Assembly: GCA_028583405.1 (NCBI GenBank)
Contig: JAPTMU010000160.1
Coordinates: 124,001 to 188,000 of the forward strand
Direction of reading: 5' to 3'
Length of the DNA stretch: 64,000 nucleotides
DNA from: Pogonophryne albipinna
Lineage: Eukaryota; Chordata; Actinopteri; Perciformes; Artedidraconidae
Positions 1 to 9,066 of the stretch are shown here, piece after piece. The first letter of the stretch is position 1; each line of letters begins with the position of its first letter. The translations under genes were made by a program, and so were the position numbers. The notes beneath the pieces were generated by a model. The model was not told the origin of the DNA and did no database searches. It was given only the letters and a program-made list of their open reading frames with translations.

Positions 1-186
1 CACAGAGTAAAACTCCTGGACCAGCCAATCATCCTCGGCCGCAGCAGCGAGAGCGTCCGCTCTCCACTTCCTGTGGGCCAGAGGGAGACGGACACAATGA
101 GTGCACGACACCTGGGGAGTGAGAGCCGCGTTTGCGTGCTCTAATCCCCGGCAAAACTCACACCGTGAGCTCCGGTCGTAACTCAT
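1..186 (-). CDS. Gag-like protein of the DIRS-like element (partial)
   Basis: From the methionine at 186 the frame stays open to the window edge (62 codons). It is also open upstream to about 375, where a TAG closes it, so the true start may be another codon. The visible part contains a CEFC...CTHC arrangement of cysteine pairs about 25 residues apart, followed by an alanine-rich acidic stretch. Paired cysteines of this sort occur in the Gag-like ORF of fish DIRS elements, which is the basis of the call. Function would be nucleic-acid packaging. It could also be an unrelated zinc-binding ORF. Confidence 0.4.
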   Translation of the reverse strand, partial: MSYDRSSRCEFCRGLEHANAALTPQVSCTHCVRLPLAHRKWRADALAAAAEDDWLVQEFYSV

Positions 187-515
187 ATGTCGGGTTGACA
201 CTGGGCCTCCACCCTGTTTCCCCCGTCCGGAGGAGAGGGAGGATGGGCCCAGGGGAACCAGGAATGCTTGCTCTTTTAGTAAGTAGCTCTTAAAAGAACT
301 TGTTTTGCCTGTCAATGCTTCTGCAACGGAGTGCTGAAGAAAAGTAGGAGTGGAATGTAAGGCCTACTTCCTATTTATACGGAAGTGAGCCCAGAGGTGG
401 GGCCCACGTCATAGTTGGGCGTGGAATAAGTCTGTCAGTGCTGCACACGTGCAGTGGGATTAACCCAATAGCGATAGCCTTAGAGGGCGAAGCCTTATAC
501 GATATAGAAATGTTC
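1..515 (-). mobile_element. DIRS-like retrotransposon, 5' end (runs off the left edge)
   Basis: Read on the minus strand, the segment begins with a promoter-like stretch (a TATAAATA sequence near 380 and a CACGTG near 448) followed by an open frame that runs off the window. The sequence around 395-510 resembles, from memory, the terminal repeat of fish DIRS1-type tyrosine-recombinase retrotransposons. The recombinase and reverse transcriptase would lie outside the window, so the class cannot be proven here. The right boundary is approximate; an L2 fragment follows directly. Confidence 0.5.
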
Positions 516-540
516 CTTCAGTATACTTTGGTGAATCACA

Positions 541-790
541 GGCTTAGTTTTCCTCCATCTCCGTTCAGCTGTTGTTCTACACTACAGAGTCTCTTTAATT
601 TTCGCACAGTCTGATTTATCCATGGGGAAATGTTGTAACATTTTGCGTTTTTTGTTTTAACAGGGGCAGCCCCATCGTCTTTTAGCCAAGTTTCCACAAG
701 AAACATGAAGTGTAATTTATTCTCAGAAATAAAATCATTAATTAAAAAACTCTTATTCTTGATTGATCGAACGTTTAGGAGTGCCATGTT
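541..790 (-). pseudogene. L2-clade LINE fragment with internal deletion
   Basis: The minus strand encodes MALLNVRSIKNKSFLINDF and FLVETWLKDDG, the start of the apurinic-type endonuclease domain of L2 LINEs and nearly the same as the start of the larger L2 copy at 2740. After about 40 residues it jumps to ISPWINQTVRKLKR, which in that larger copy lies after the whole endonuclease (near 3580). Roughly 800 bp are therefore missing inside this fragment. It is a dead scrap, too short for function. Confidence 0.7.
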
Positions 791-847
791 GATGAGCTTG
801 TCTGACTTATTTTGAGTAGTTGGTGCTACTGTACGGTGGCCCTGAAG

Positions 848-930
848 TGCAAGACACCACAGCATTTCACAAAACACTACAGCATTTCACAAAACGCCAC
901 AGCATTTCACAAAACGCCACAGCATTTCCG
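848..930. repeat. Minisatellite, unit about 20 bp (ACAGCATTTCACAAAAC)
   Basis: About four imperfect copies of a 19-20 bp unit containing ACAGCATTTCACAAAAC. The same unit recurs as a longer array at 15271-15440 in the same orientation. The preceding bases (GGTGGCCCTGAAGTGC) look like the end of a small DNA transposon, so the array may be the internal part of a MITE. Confidence 0.75.
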
Positions 931-1551
931 AAAAAATTAAAACTGCGGTCACAGACGTGCACGCAGTTGTGGGCGGGCCTTCGCGTCCGTGCGCCTGTCG
1001 GGGAGGGTCGTCCCGGCGTCAAGCAGACGCGCGCGAGTCCTCCGAAATGAGCCGTTCATAATTTGTCAAATGTTCACGTCCCGGACTCCTCGGTCCTCCG
1101 GCAGCGACCCGGAAACGGATGTGGGCGTGCCGCCTAGAAGGAAAACAAATGTCTCTAAAGGCTTGTCGAGGATCGTTTATCCCGGAGGCTGTCTGGAGGA
1201 GCAGTAACCGTGGCGTGCGGTGCAGTGGGTTGTGCAGACTTCCTGCCCTTTACCGTTTGTTTACTCAATAAACGCATCTCCTCTGGATATTAGGCTATGT
1301 ATGTTTTTAATACAACTGCTTTAATTGTGAGCCGATGTTTACAGTGAGAAGAGCTGCTGAGGCCAGTGCAGAAAGCAGAACAGTGTTTATAATATATATC
1401 TCCCAATAATATAAGTAACAGGCCTACATTACACACTTTATTTGTAGGCTTTAGTAGATATATACAAATAAACAGTTGATCTTTTTCATGAAACCAAATA
1501 GTGCTTCACATCATAACATATACATGGGCTGTAGCCTGATGATATGCTTTA
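931..1551. other. No gene recognised; GC- and CpG-rich, then AT-rich
   Basis: From 950 to about 1230 the sequence is rich in G, C and CpG, including GGGCGGG, then turns AT-rich with an AATAAA at 1267-1272. The short open frames here show no recognisable domain. It could be an old CpG island or part of an unrecognised repeat. Confidence 0.4.
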
Positions 1552-2234
1552 CAGTTTTTCTCGATTGCTAACACACATTTTTCTTGTAATTACTCAGTTT
1601 CTCAGAACACTAAACACAATTCACAAAACCACACACCCAAAGTGCAAAACACCTCATTTCTCCTGCTAAATGAAGAACTGCACTAAAAACGACATAAACA
1701 CTTTCCAAATGCAAACTTTAGCACCAAATATAACACACTTCATTCATAATACTAGATGGTTTGACCACCCAGCTACACACTGCTGAGCATACTCTAAATC
1801 ACTTCCATCTGTTATGGGCTATGCTCTGTACAGAGAGGGTTCTGCAGAGAAAGTTGCTTGAGTTTACAGAAATACAGTAAATGAAGAAATACAAACATGC
1901 ATCTCAGCACATAGTTACTCTGCTTCGGATCTCTCTAAGTGTGATGCACTGTTTGCCCAAACCCAGTTTGTAGCTGCTGCTTCCTGTGCCTCGAACATCC
2001 TTAGCCTTCCACCTCTTTGTTTCTCAGTCCTTCAGATAAACAACAAAGATCTAGTGGTTGGTCAGTGTGTTGCATCAAAGTAAGTCTACCACAGTACATT
2101 GTGCAGGATGTTTGTACAGTTATAATATGCAACATGCCAACAATTCAATTACAGTGATGAAGTAAACACGTTTCACACAACAGATATAAGCACTGATATA
2201 TCATGAGCTATGCAGAGCTACAAAGTAACTAACC

Positions 2235-2345
2235 TGTTATCAAGTCTAAGTGTCCGGATTACAGAGGCGACAGTACATCGGCTTAGATTAGGCTGAACCC
2301 TCCGTCCAGCCTCTCTCATCGTCAAACCATGGTTGATAATATTTC
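2235..2345 (-). pseudogene. Transposase helix-turn-helix remnant
   Basis: The minus strand reads HGLTMREAGRRVQPN and then LSRCTVASVIRTLR, the N-terminal helix-turn-helix of IS630/Tc1-like transposases that binds the element's ends. The residues just before it (SNEM) are in another frame, so a short deletion has shifted the frame. No DDE residues were found downstream (1552-2230). Confidence 0.6.
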
Positions 2346-2501
2346 ATTTCATTAGAGAGTACTCTTCCTCCTCCTCTCACTCTCAGCCCAGCTCTTCCTC
2401 TTCCTCCTCCTCTCCTCTTCCTCTTGCTCTTGCTTCTATGTTGGCTTCCGAAGCCTGATAAGAATGTGTGTGTACAAAATGCAACAAACTCTTACTGATA
2501 T

Positions 2502-3557
2502 GTGCTGGGTCCAGGCTCAAGGGCGTATGGCACTCTCAACTCTTTCCAGGACATGCCGGGGCCCTGCCTGCCTATAGCTTTGCCGATATCTGTGTTGATA
2601 GGTAATAGATTAAGAGCCGTGAATCATCTTAGATACAGGAAGCGCTCAAACGTTTGTGTGAGTTTATCTAATTTAGCAGTGATTCCATGTCAGCCACAGC
2701 TTGTTACAAAAAACATGACTGATAGTGTGTTTAACAAACTTAAACTAGCTTTATTAAATGTCAGGTCTTTGGCAGGAAAAACATTTTTAATCAATGATTT
2801 TATCACTGAGCACAATCTTGATTTTATGTTTTTAACAGAAACTTGGATTGAACAAAATAACAGTGCAGCTGTTCTTATCGAATCAACCCCTCCCAACTTT
2901 AGTTTTATGAGTCAGGAAAGAATGCATAAGAAAGGGGGTGGAGTTGCTATTCTGTTCAATGATTCCCTTCAATGCAGGAAGACATCTTATGGGAACTTTG
3001 ATTCTTTTGAATATGTGGCCCTTCAGCTGAAATGCTCCTCTCGAGCTCTGTTCCTAAATATCTATAGACCACCCAAATACTGTGCAAGCTTTTTTGATGA
3101 CTTTACTGAACTGCTGTCTATAGTGTGTATTGACTTTGACCGTCTAGTCATTGTTGGTGATTTTAACATCCATGTTGACAACCCCCAGGACAGAGGGGTA
3201 AAATAACTGTTTTGTGTTCTTGATAGCTATGGACTGACTCAGCATGTGACGGAGCCCACGCACAATAAGGGGCACACTCTGGACTTAATTATCTCAAAGG
3301 GTCTGAATATCTCTAAGGTTGTGGTGACTGATGTTGCACTCTCTGACCATTCCTGTGTTTTCTTTGAGAGCTCTATTTCTGTTCACAAAAATGTTCAAAA
3401 AGAGATAACCACAAAGCGATATTTAACTGAAAATACTAGGGAAATGTTTACTCAGAATTTTTCTTCCACACTTGCCCCTGCTAACATCTCAGTAAATGAG
3501 CTAGTAGATCATTTTAATTCAAAAATTAAAAATGTTATAGATGCCATTACCAACTAA
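2502..3557 (+). pseudogene. L2 ORF2, N-terminal part: AP-type endonuclease
   Basis: The conserved blocks appear in order: LALLNVRSLAGK (about 2745), FLTETW with the catalytic glutamate (2829), GGGVAILF (2937), NIYRPP (3055), VGDFNIHVD (3154), and after an in-frame TAA at 3204-3206 LDLI and SDHSCVFF with the catalytic aspartate-histidine pair. This enzyme nicks target DNA for target-primed reverse transcription. The TAA is a simple nonsense mutation because the same frame continues at once. The frame ends near 3557 and the protein continues in the next frame from about 3541. Confidence 0.85.
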
Positions 3558-5541
3558 GGTAAAGGAAGTGACTGGGAAGAAAATATCTCCATGGAGAAAG
3601 GCCATGACCGTGAAAACAGAAAAAAGAGAATGTCGAAAAGCTGAACGCAGGTGGCGAAAAACAAATCTCCAGGTTCACTTTGAAATCTATAAAGAGAGAC
3701 TTGGCCTTTATAATTTGGAATTGAAAAACGCACGACAATCGTTCTTCTCTGACATCATTACCAAAAACAAAAACAACGCATGTGCCTTGTTTGCTACCGT
3801 CGACAGACTAACTAACCCCCCAGTGTCAGTAGCCTCTGAATTTCTATCCACCAGGGCATGCAATGATTTTGCCTTCTTCACTGACAACATTCAGACAATC
3901 AGACAAGCAGTCAGTGCCTCTGCATCAGGAACAGCAAATGTGTTGTCCCTATGTCCACCTAATATCAATTCAGACATCATGACACAATTCCATCAGAATA
4001 ATGATAAAAACCTAGAGGACATTATTCAACTTCTGAAATCCTCCTCCTGCTGCCTTGATATTATTCCAACAGGATTTTTCAAAGATGTTTTGCCTTGCAT
4101 GGCCTCAGATCTACTTCATATAGTAAACAAATCTCTTCACTCAGGTATTTTTCCACAGGCCCTGAAAACTGCAGTCATTAAACCGCTCTTAAAAAAGAAT
4201 AATCTAGATGCTTCAGTAATGAACAATTACAGGCCCATATCAAACCTCCCATTTCTAGGTAAAATCATTGAAAAAGTTGTTTTTCAACAGTTGAGTAATT
4301 TCTTGCATTTAAATAACTGTTTCGATGTGTTCCAGTCAGGCTTTCGTCCAAACCACAGCACTGAGACTGCTCTTGTAAAGGTCTTTAATGACATCCACTT
4401 AAACACAGACAGTGGCAGAACTTCAGTGTTAGTATTATTAGATCTAAATGCTGCGTTTGACACTGTTGACCACAACATATTACTCGACCGACTGGAAAAC
4501 TGGGTGGGACTTTCGGAAACAGTTCTAAATTGGTTTGAATCCTACTTAAAGGACAGAAACAACTTTGTTTCTATAGGTAAATACACATCTGAGTTGACAA
4601 ATATGACATGTGGGGTTCCTCAAGGCTCCATCTTGGGGCCTCTTCTCTTTAACATCTACATGCTACCACTGGCTCAGATAATGAAAAACAACAAAATAAG
4701 TTACCATAGCTATGCGGATGACACACAAATTTATGTAACAATTTCACCAGGAGACTATGCTCCAATTCAAACACTGAGTAAGTGCATTGAACAAATCAAT
4801 GACTGGATGTGTCAGAACTTTCTCCAATTAAACAAAGATAAAACTGAGGTAATGGTTTTTGGAGCCAAGGCAGAACGTATAAAAGTTAGCGCTGAGCTTC
4901 AGTCTGCAATGTTCAAAACAACAGATAAAGCCAGAAATCTAGGTGCAGTCATGGACTCTGACCTGAGTTTCAACAGTCACATTAAAACAGTTACTAAATC
5001 AGCCTACTATCACCTAAAGAATATATCTAGGATTAAAAGACTAATGTCACAGCAGGATTTGGAAAAACTTGTCCATGCTTTTATCTTCAGTAGACTCGAC
5101 TACTGCAATGGTGTCTTCACAGGTCTCACTAAAAAATCTATTAGAAAGCTGCAGCTGATTCAGAACGCCGCTGCTCGAGTCCTCACTAACACTAAGAAAG
5201 TGGATCACATCACTCCTGTTCTGAAGTCTTTACACTGGCTTCCTGTGTGTCAAAGAATAGATTTCAAAATACTGCTGCTGGTTTATAAAGCACTGAATGG
5301 TTTAGGCCCAAAATACATTTCTGACCTCCTGCTAAATTATGAACCATCCAGATCTCTCAGGTCTTCAGGGACTGGTCAGCTTTCTGTCCCCAGAGTCAGA
5401 ACTAAACATGGTAAAGCAGCGTTCAGTTATTATGCTCCAAATATCTGGAACAAACTCCCAGAAACCTGCAGGTCCGCTGCAACTCTGACTACTTTTAAAT
5501 CCAGGCTGAAGACTTTTCTTTTTGTCGCTGCTTTTAATTGA
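3541..5541 (+). pseudogene. L2 ORF2, C-terminal part: reverse transcriptase
   Basis: A 666-codon open frame carries the reverse transcriptase domain: [47 protein letters not shown] with the first catalytic aspartate, [14 protein letters not shown], and YADDTQIY with the catalytic aspartate pair, then the LNKDKTEVM thumb region and the usual C-terminal block with [13 protein letters not shown]. All catalytic residues are present. The listed start at 3541 is only where this frame opens; a frameshift separates it from the endonuclease. The domain order identifies the L2 clade. Confidence 0.9.
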
Positions 5542-5654
5542 ACTATTCATATCTTGGACTGCACTGTAACTTTTATTACTGTAACTTTTTAATGTTTATT
5601 TTATTAGCTTTTCTTTTTAATGACTGATTTTAAATGCCATTTTCTTAATGTCTT

Positions 5655-5742
5655 TCATTTTTTGTAAAGCACTTTGAATTGCCTTGTGTTGAAAAGTGCT
5701 ATATAAATAAACTTGCCTTGCCTTGCCTTGCCTTCCATTGTT
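5655..5742 (+). repeat. L2 3' hairpin and terminal pentamer array
   Basis: GCACTTTGAATTGCCTTG pairs with AAGTGC in ATATAAATAAACTTG to form the stem-loop recognised by L2 reverse transcriptase, and the copy ends in CTTGC-type pentamers that mark the exact 3' terminus. Confidence 0.8.
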
Positions 5743-6183
5743 GCTGTAAGAAAGTTCTCACCTGTGGTCTTTTTATAGTGTTAACATCCTGATTGATGAG
5801 CCAACAATTATGCTACCAGGTGTTTGGTCAGGTGGAACGTGTTTCTTGATCATTGGTCCATGTGTGAGGCATTTTGAATATCAGTGTTTTAAACCTGCTA
5901 ACACGTGACTTTATGTCAGATTCCTGTGTCTTACGTGGAGAAACGTGTGCAGTGGTTTGCACAAAGTGCCATGTTGATTTGCAAATTGTGTGAAAAGCTG
6001 AAAACGTGTTTAGAGTTTTGGAGATTTGAGCCAATGTTTTGCTCTTTGAGTGTCAATTAAAATAATTGTGCTTTATGTATAATTTTAGTGTGTTAGCAAT
6101 CGAGAAAAACTTTAAGAGCTTTATGTGTGTGTTGTAATTGCATGTGCTGCCAGCAGAGGGAGTTTCTGGACTAACACTCAACA

Positions 6184-6309
<126 letters not shown>

Positions 6310-6359
6310 GAGAGAGATGATGTGGAAGGCAGAGTAGCTTATCTGAAATCTAAATGGTG

Positions 6360-6660
6360 GAAAATGGTACATTCTGGCCTGTGAGCTCCCTGTTCCAGCG
6401 ACTGACTATTCCTTCCCAATGTAGCATCGCATTGGATATGGGCTGAACTTGTCCTGGAATGGAATTTTTCCGGCCATTTCCATAGGAGTTTGCAAAAATG
6501 TGCAGAAAATGCATGAGGACTGCACATTTTTTCAAAATGGCTGACTTTCTGTGGGGCGGGGTAAATGGAAGGCAATTTGAAAGATGTCCGCAATCATAAG
6601 AGCAATGTGTATACAACACTTCGTGCATATTGGAACAACCATATGCGAGTAGCTTGGAGG
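6360..6660. repeat. Dispersed repeat, copy A
   Basis: Shares long stretches with 14280-14660 and 8690-8940: GGATATG.GCTGAACTTGTCCTGGA, AAAATGTGC.GAAAATGCATGA and GGGGCGGGG.AAATGGAAG. It has no coding content and ends near an ACACTTCGTGC motif also found near the end of copy C. Class not determined. Confidence 0.7.
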
Positions 6661-6689
6661 AATTTGCGACATGTAAACCGTCAAAAATT

Positions 6690-6834
6690 GTATATTCGCT
6701 GTTAGCTTACGACCTCCCCGAATGAGCTAGCAACTATTTTATTCCTAATTTAGCATGGCATTGGATATGTTATTGAAAAAAAGTTACATACAATATAAAA
6801 CAGCTCTGGGTCAAATTGATCCCGTTGGCGGTTC
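6690..6834. repeat. Dispersed repeat, copy B, first segment
   Basis: Starts with GTTAGCTTACGACCTCCCC and runs to GCATTGGATATG, matching the start of copy C at 14282. It is then cut by the fold-back transposon, resumes at about 8691-8958 and, after the L1 insertion, continues from 14224. This places both insertions in one older repeat. Confidence 0.6.
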
Positions 6835-7264
6835 TAGTAGGCCGCAAGGTGAACCTCGAAAAGTCCTTTAGAAAAGAAATCACGCTCTACAGAAGTGGAA
6901 CTACATAATCTTTAGTTCATAAAAAAGAACGAGTCATGCTTATCCACCAAAAAAAAGTTTGTCGCAAAAATTCCTGTCAATTCTTCTAGACACGTAATTA
7001 TTGGCTGAACTAGTCCCTTCAAAGCGTAATAATATCTTGGTCAAAAGTAGTGCCACGGTTCGTCACGTGATCGTGCTACACCAATTGGGTAGCTGCATAT
7101 TGTCAACAGAAGTGAAAGATGGCCGCCTACATGGTTACGCTAAACCAGACCAAATGGATTCTAAACAGTGCTGAATGCTTGTTTTATGTCATGTTTTGTC
7201 ATATGTCTTAATACATCACTAAGTCCGAGGTATTTGCGTTATATACGCGGTATTTGTGAGAGGT
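6835..7264 (+). repeat. Left arm of the fold-back transposon
   Basis: Inverted copy of 8269-8690. Matching runs through GAGAGGT at its inner end, with scattered substitutions and a more diverged outer 50 bp. Confidence 0.85.
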
Positions 7265-7707
7265 TTTACTATCTGGGAACAGAGTTGACCATCGAATCAA
7301 CATTGGCTAGCAGCGTTTATCAGCCAACTCCAGCTACAACAACATTCCTGGACTACCATGTTCGCATCGCTAGGTTCATTGGCTGAGCTCGTGGATTATT
7401 CCATTAGACTGAGGACTTTTTGTCTGTCTGTCTGTTGTTATTGTTACCCTGTACACGTTAAATGCACTCTTAAAATAAACATGACTTGATTTCATACATA
7501 GCTGCGTCCAAGAAGAAGGTTAACTTGTTACGTTAAGTAATTTAGATCAATAAAATGCAGTACTTATACCAATGTCCATTGATTCATTTATTTACTCATT
7601 CATCCGTCCACAAATGAAAACAACACTGATGAACCATAAAAACGAGATTTATTACAAATATAAAAGGTATGACATAGAAAACAGTACAAAACAGAATAAG
7701 GACACTC

Positions 7708-8277
7708 CTATTCCTCACTGTCAGTGTCAGGGCAGTCATCGTTCTCTTCCTCTGTTTCTTTTTTATTTGCACAATTTGAGCAACGACATAAGTCTGTGCA
7801 ACAGAGTCCTGCAGAGAAGCATGAACATCTGCCTTTCTCACAGGCAGACTCTTTGCAGCTGCAGTGTATCACATTCAACACACTGTCAGGGGCAGGATTT
7901 CTTGTCATGGTGACGTGTAAGTTCCCATCCTCTATTTCCCAACCATATCCAGCAGGTGATGGAGCATTTATTTCTCTTTTGAGACAGGATCTCATTATTG
8001 CTGCCTGGTAATTTGCCCTTTTGCAGTGCTGATGGAGGGCATCAGGAGTAGGGGGAATGCTTCATTCTGGCAAGGCCGATGATGCCATACAGAAAGCCTT
8101 GTACCTAGCATCATTTACATTTTCGGCTGCTGGCTGATCATATAGATGACATACATACCGGCAAAGAAGTGCAAGTGTTGATTGCTCCAAGTTAAAGTTA
8201 GTACCTAAACTTCTAAAAGCCTTAAGGTAGTCATCTTTCTCACATGCAACAGCAAATGACTTTCTTTTACCTCTCAC
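7708..8277 (-). pseudogene. Cysteine-rich transposon-encoded protein, C-terminal part
   Basis: Two successive minus-strand frames form one protein. The first (8277 to 8062) reads RGKRKSFAVACEKDDYLKAF and NVNDARYKAFCMASS. After a single frameshift near 8055 the second contains HQHCKRANYQAAI (upstream of 7995), PAPDSVLNVIHCSC and CRCSNCANKK. From memory this layout (a PTPDALxxHxxRANYQ block, a GWxxxx block, then a CxCxxxCxxxxCxCxxxxxxCTxxCxCxxC cluster) recurs in proteins encoded by animal DNA transposons, but I cannot give a firm family name. The N-terminal part is missing: coding begins at the inner end of the right arm. Confidence 0.55.
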
Positions 8278-8690
8278 AAATACCGCGTATATAACGCAAA
8301 TACCTCGGACTTAGTGATGTATTAAGACATATGACAAAACATGACATAAAACAAGCATCCAGCACTGTTTAGAATCCATTTGGTCTGGTTTAGCGTAACC
8401 ATGTAGGCGGCCATCTTTCACTTCTGTTGACAATATGCAGCTACCCAATTGGTGTAGCACGATCACGTGACGAACCGTGGCACTACTTTTGACCAAGATA
8501 TTATTACGCTTTGAAGGGACTAGTTCAGCCAATAATTACGTGCCTAGAAGAATTGACAGGAATTTTAGCGACAAACTTTTTTTGGGTGGATAAGCATGAC
8601 TCGTTCTTTTTTATGAACTAAAGATTATGTAGTTCCACTTCTGTGGAGCGGGATGAAACGATAACAGGGTTCACCTTATGGCCTATAGTG
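8269..8690 (-). repeat. Right arm of the fold-back transposon
   Basis: Reverse complement of 6835-7264. Its inner 9 bp overlap the first codons of the cysteine-rich frame. Confidence 0.85.
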
Positions 8691-8958
8691 TTAAAATGCA
8701 TGAGAAACGCACATTTTTCAAAATGGTCGACTTTCTCGGGGCGGGGCTAATGGAAGCTAATTAGAAATATGTCCGCAATTCCATGAGGAAGGTCTCTGCC
8801 AAGATTCGTGAGGTTCTGAGACACTATATGTAACTTCCACACAATAGGGGGCGCTACTGAGCCGTTTTAACTACGTTTTTTTTTAACATTCTTGAAAAGG
8901 TCGTGGGCTGTGACGTGTGTCCCAAGTTTTGCGTCAGAAGCACATTTCAGTGAATTTT
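8691..8958. repeat. Dispersed repeat, copy B, second segment
   Basis: Resumes with AAAATGCATGAGAAA and includes GGGGCGGGGCTAATGGAAGC, ACACAATAGGGGGCGCTACTG and GTGACGTGTGTCCCAAG, all also present in copy C (14400-14650). It ends in CACATTTCAGTGAATTTT, the target duplication of the L1-type element. Confidence 0.75.
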
Positions 8959-9066
8959 GAACAAAACACGTAACAACAAACAACTAAACAAAACATAACG
9001 GGGGGGGATGCAGACTTCCTGAGACAGCTGATTGTGACATACACAGGACATTACATACACAATACA

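Larger units (their letters stand above)
2500..5742 (+). mobile_element. L2-clade (CR1-group) non-LTR retrotransposon
   Basis: A plus-strand LINE with endonuclease, reverse transcriptase and a characteristic 3' end. The terminal sequence GTAAAGCACTTTGAATTGCC, the stem partner AAGTGCTATATAAATAAA, and a run of CTTGC-type pentamers are the hallmark of fish L2 (Maui-like) elements, where the 3' hairpin is recognised by the reverse transcriptase. The 5' boundary is approximate. The copy is broken only by one in-frame stop and one frameshift, so it is relatively young. It lies inside the transposon at 1552-6112. Confidence 0.85.
1552..6112 (-). mobile_element. IS630/Tc1-like DNA transposon split by an L2 LINE
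   Basis: The ends are inverted copies of AGTTTTTCTCGATTGCTAAC (1553-1572 and 6092-6111), flanked on both sides by TA (1550-1551, 6113-6114), the target duplication expected for the Tc1/mariner superfamily. Transposase remnants are on the minus strand. An L2 LINE of about 3.2 kb sits between the promoter-proximal part (5743-6112) and the transposase remnant, so without it the transposon would be about 1.3 kb. The outermost base of one repeat differs, and the catalytic part is not recognisable, so this copy is immobile. Confidence 0.65.
6835..8690 (-). mobile_element. Fold-back DNA transposon with arms of about 420 bp
   Basis: The segment 6835-7264 is repeated as its reverse complement at 8269-8690; for example GTCACGTGATCGTGCTACAC at 7058 recurs inverted near 8450, and TTATATACGCGGTATTTGTG at 7239 recurs inverted at 8276. 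The outer tips contain TAGGCC..AAGGTGAACC. The right tip is followed by TTAA, suggesting a TTAA-target family such as Kolobok or piggyBac, but the left side does not show it. The 1-kb centre carries two frames of a cysteine-rich protein on the minus strand. It interrupts copy B of the dispersed repeat. Confidence 0.75.
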
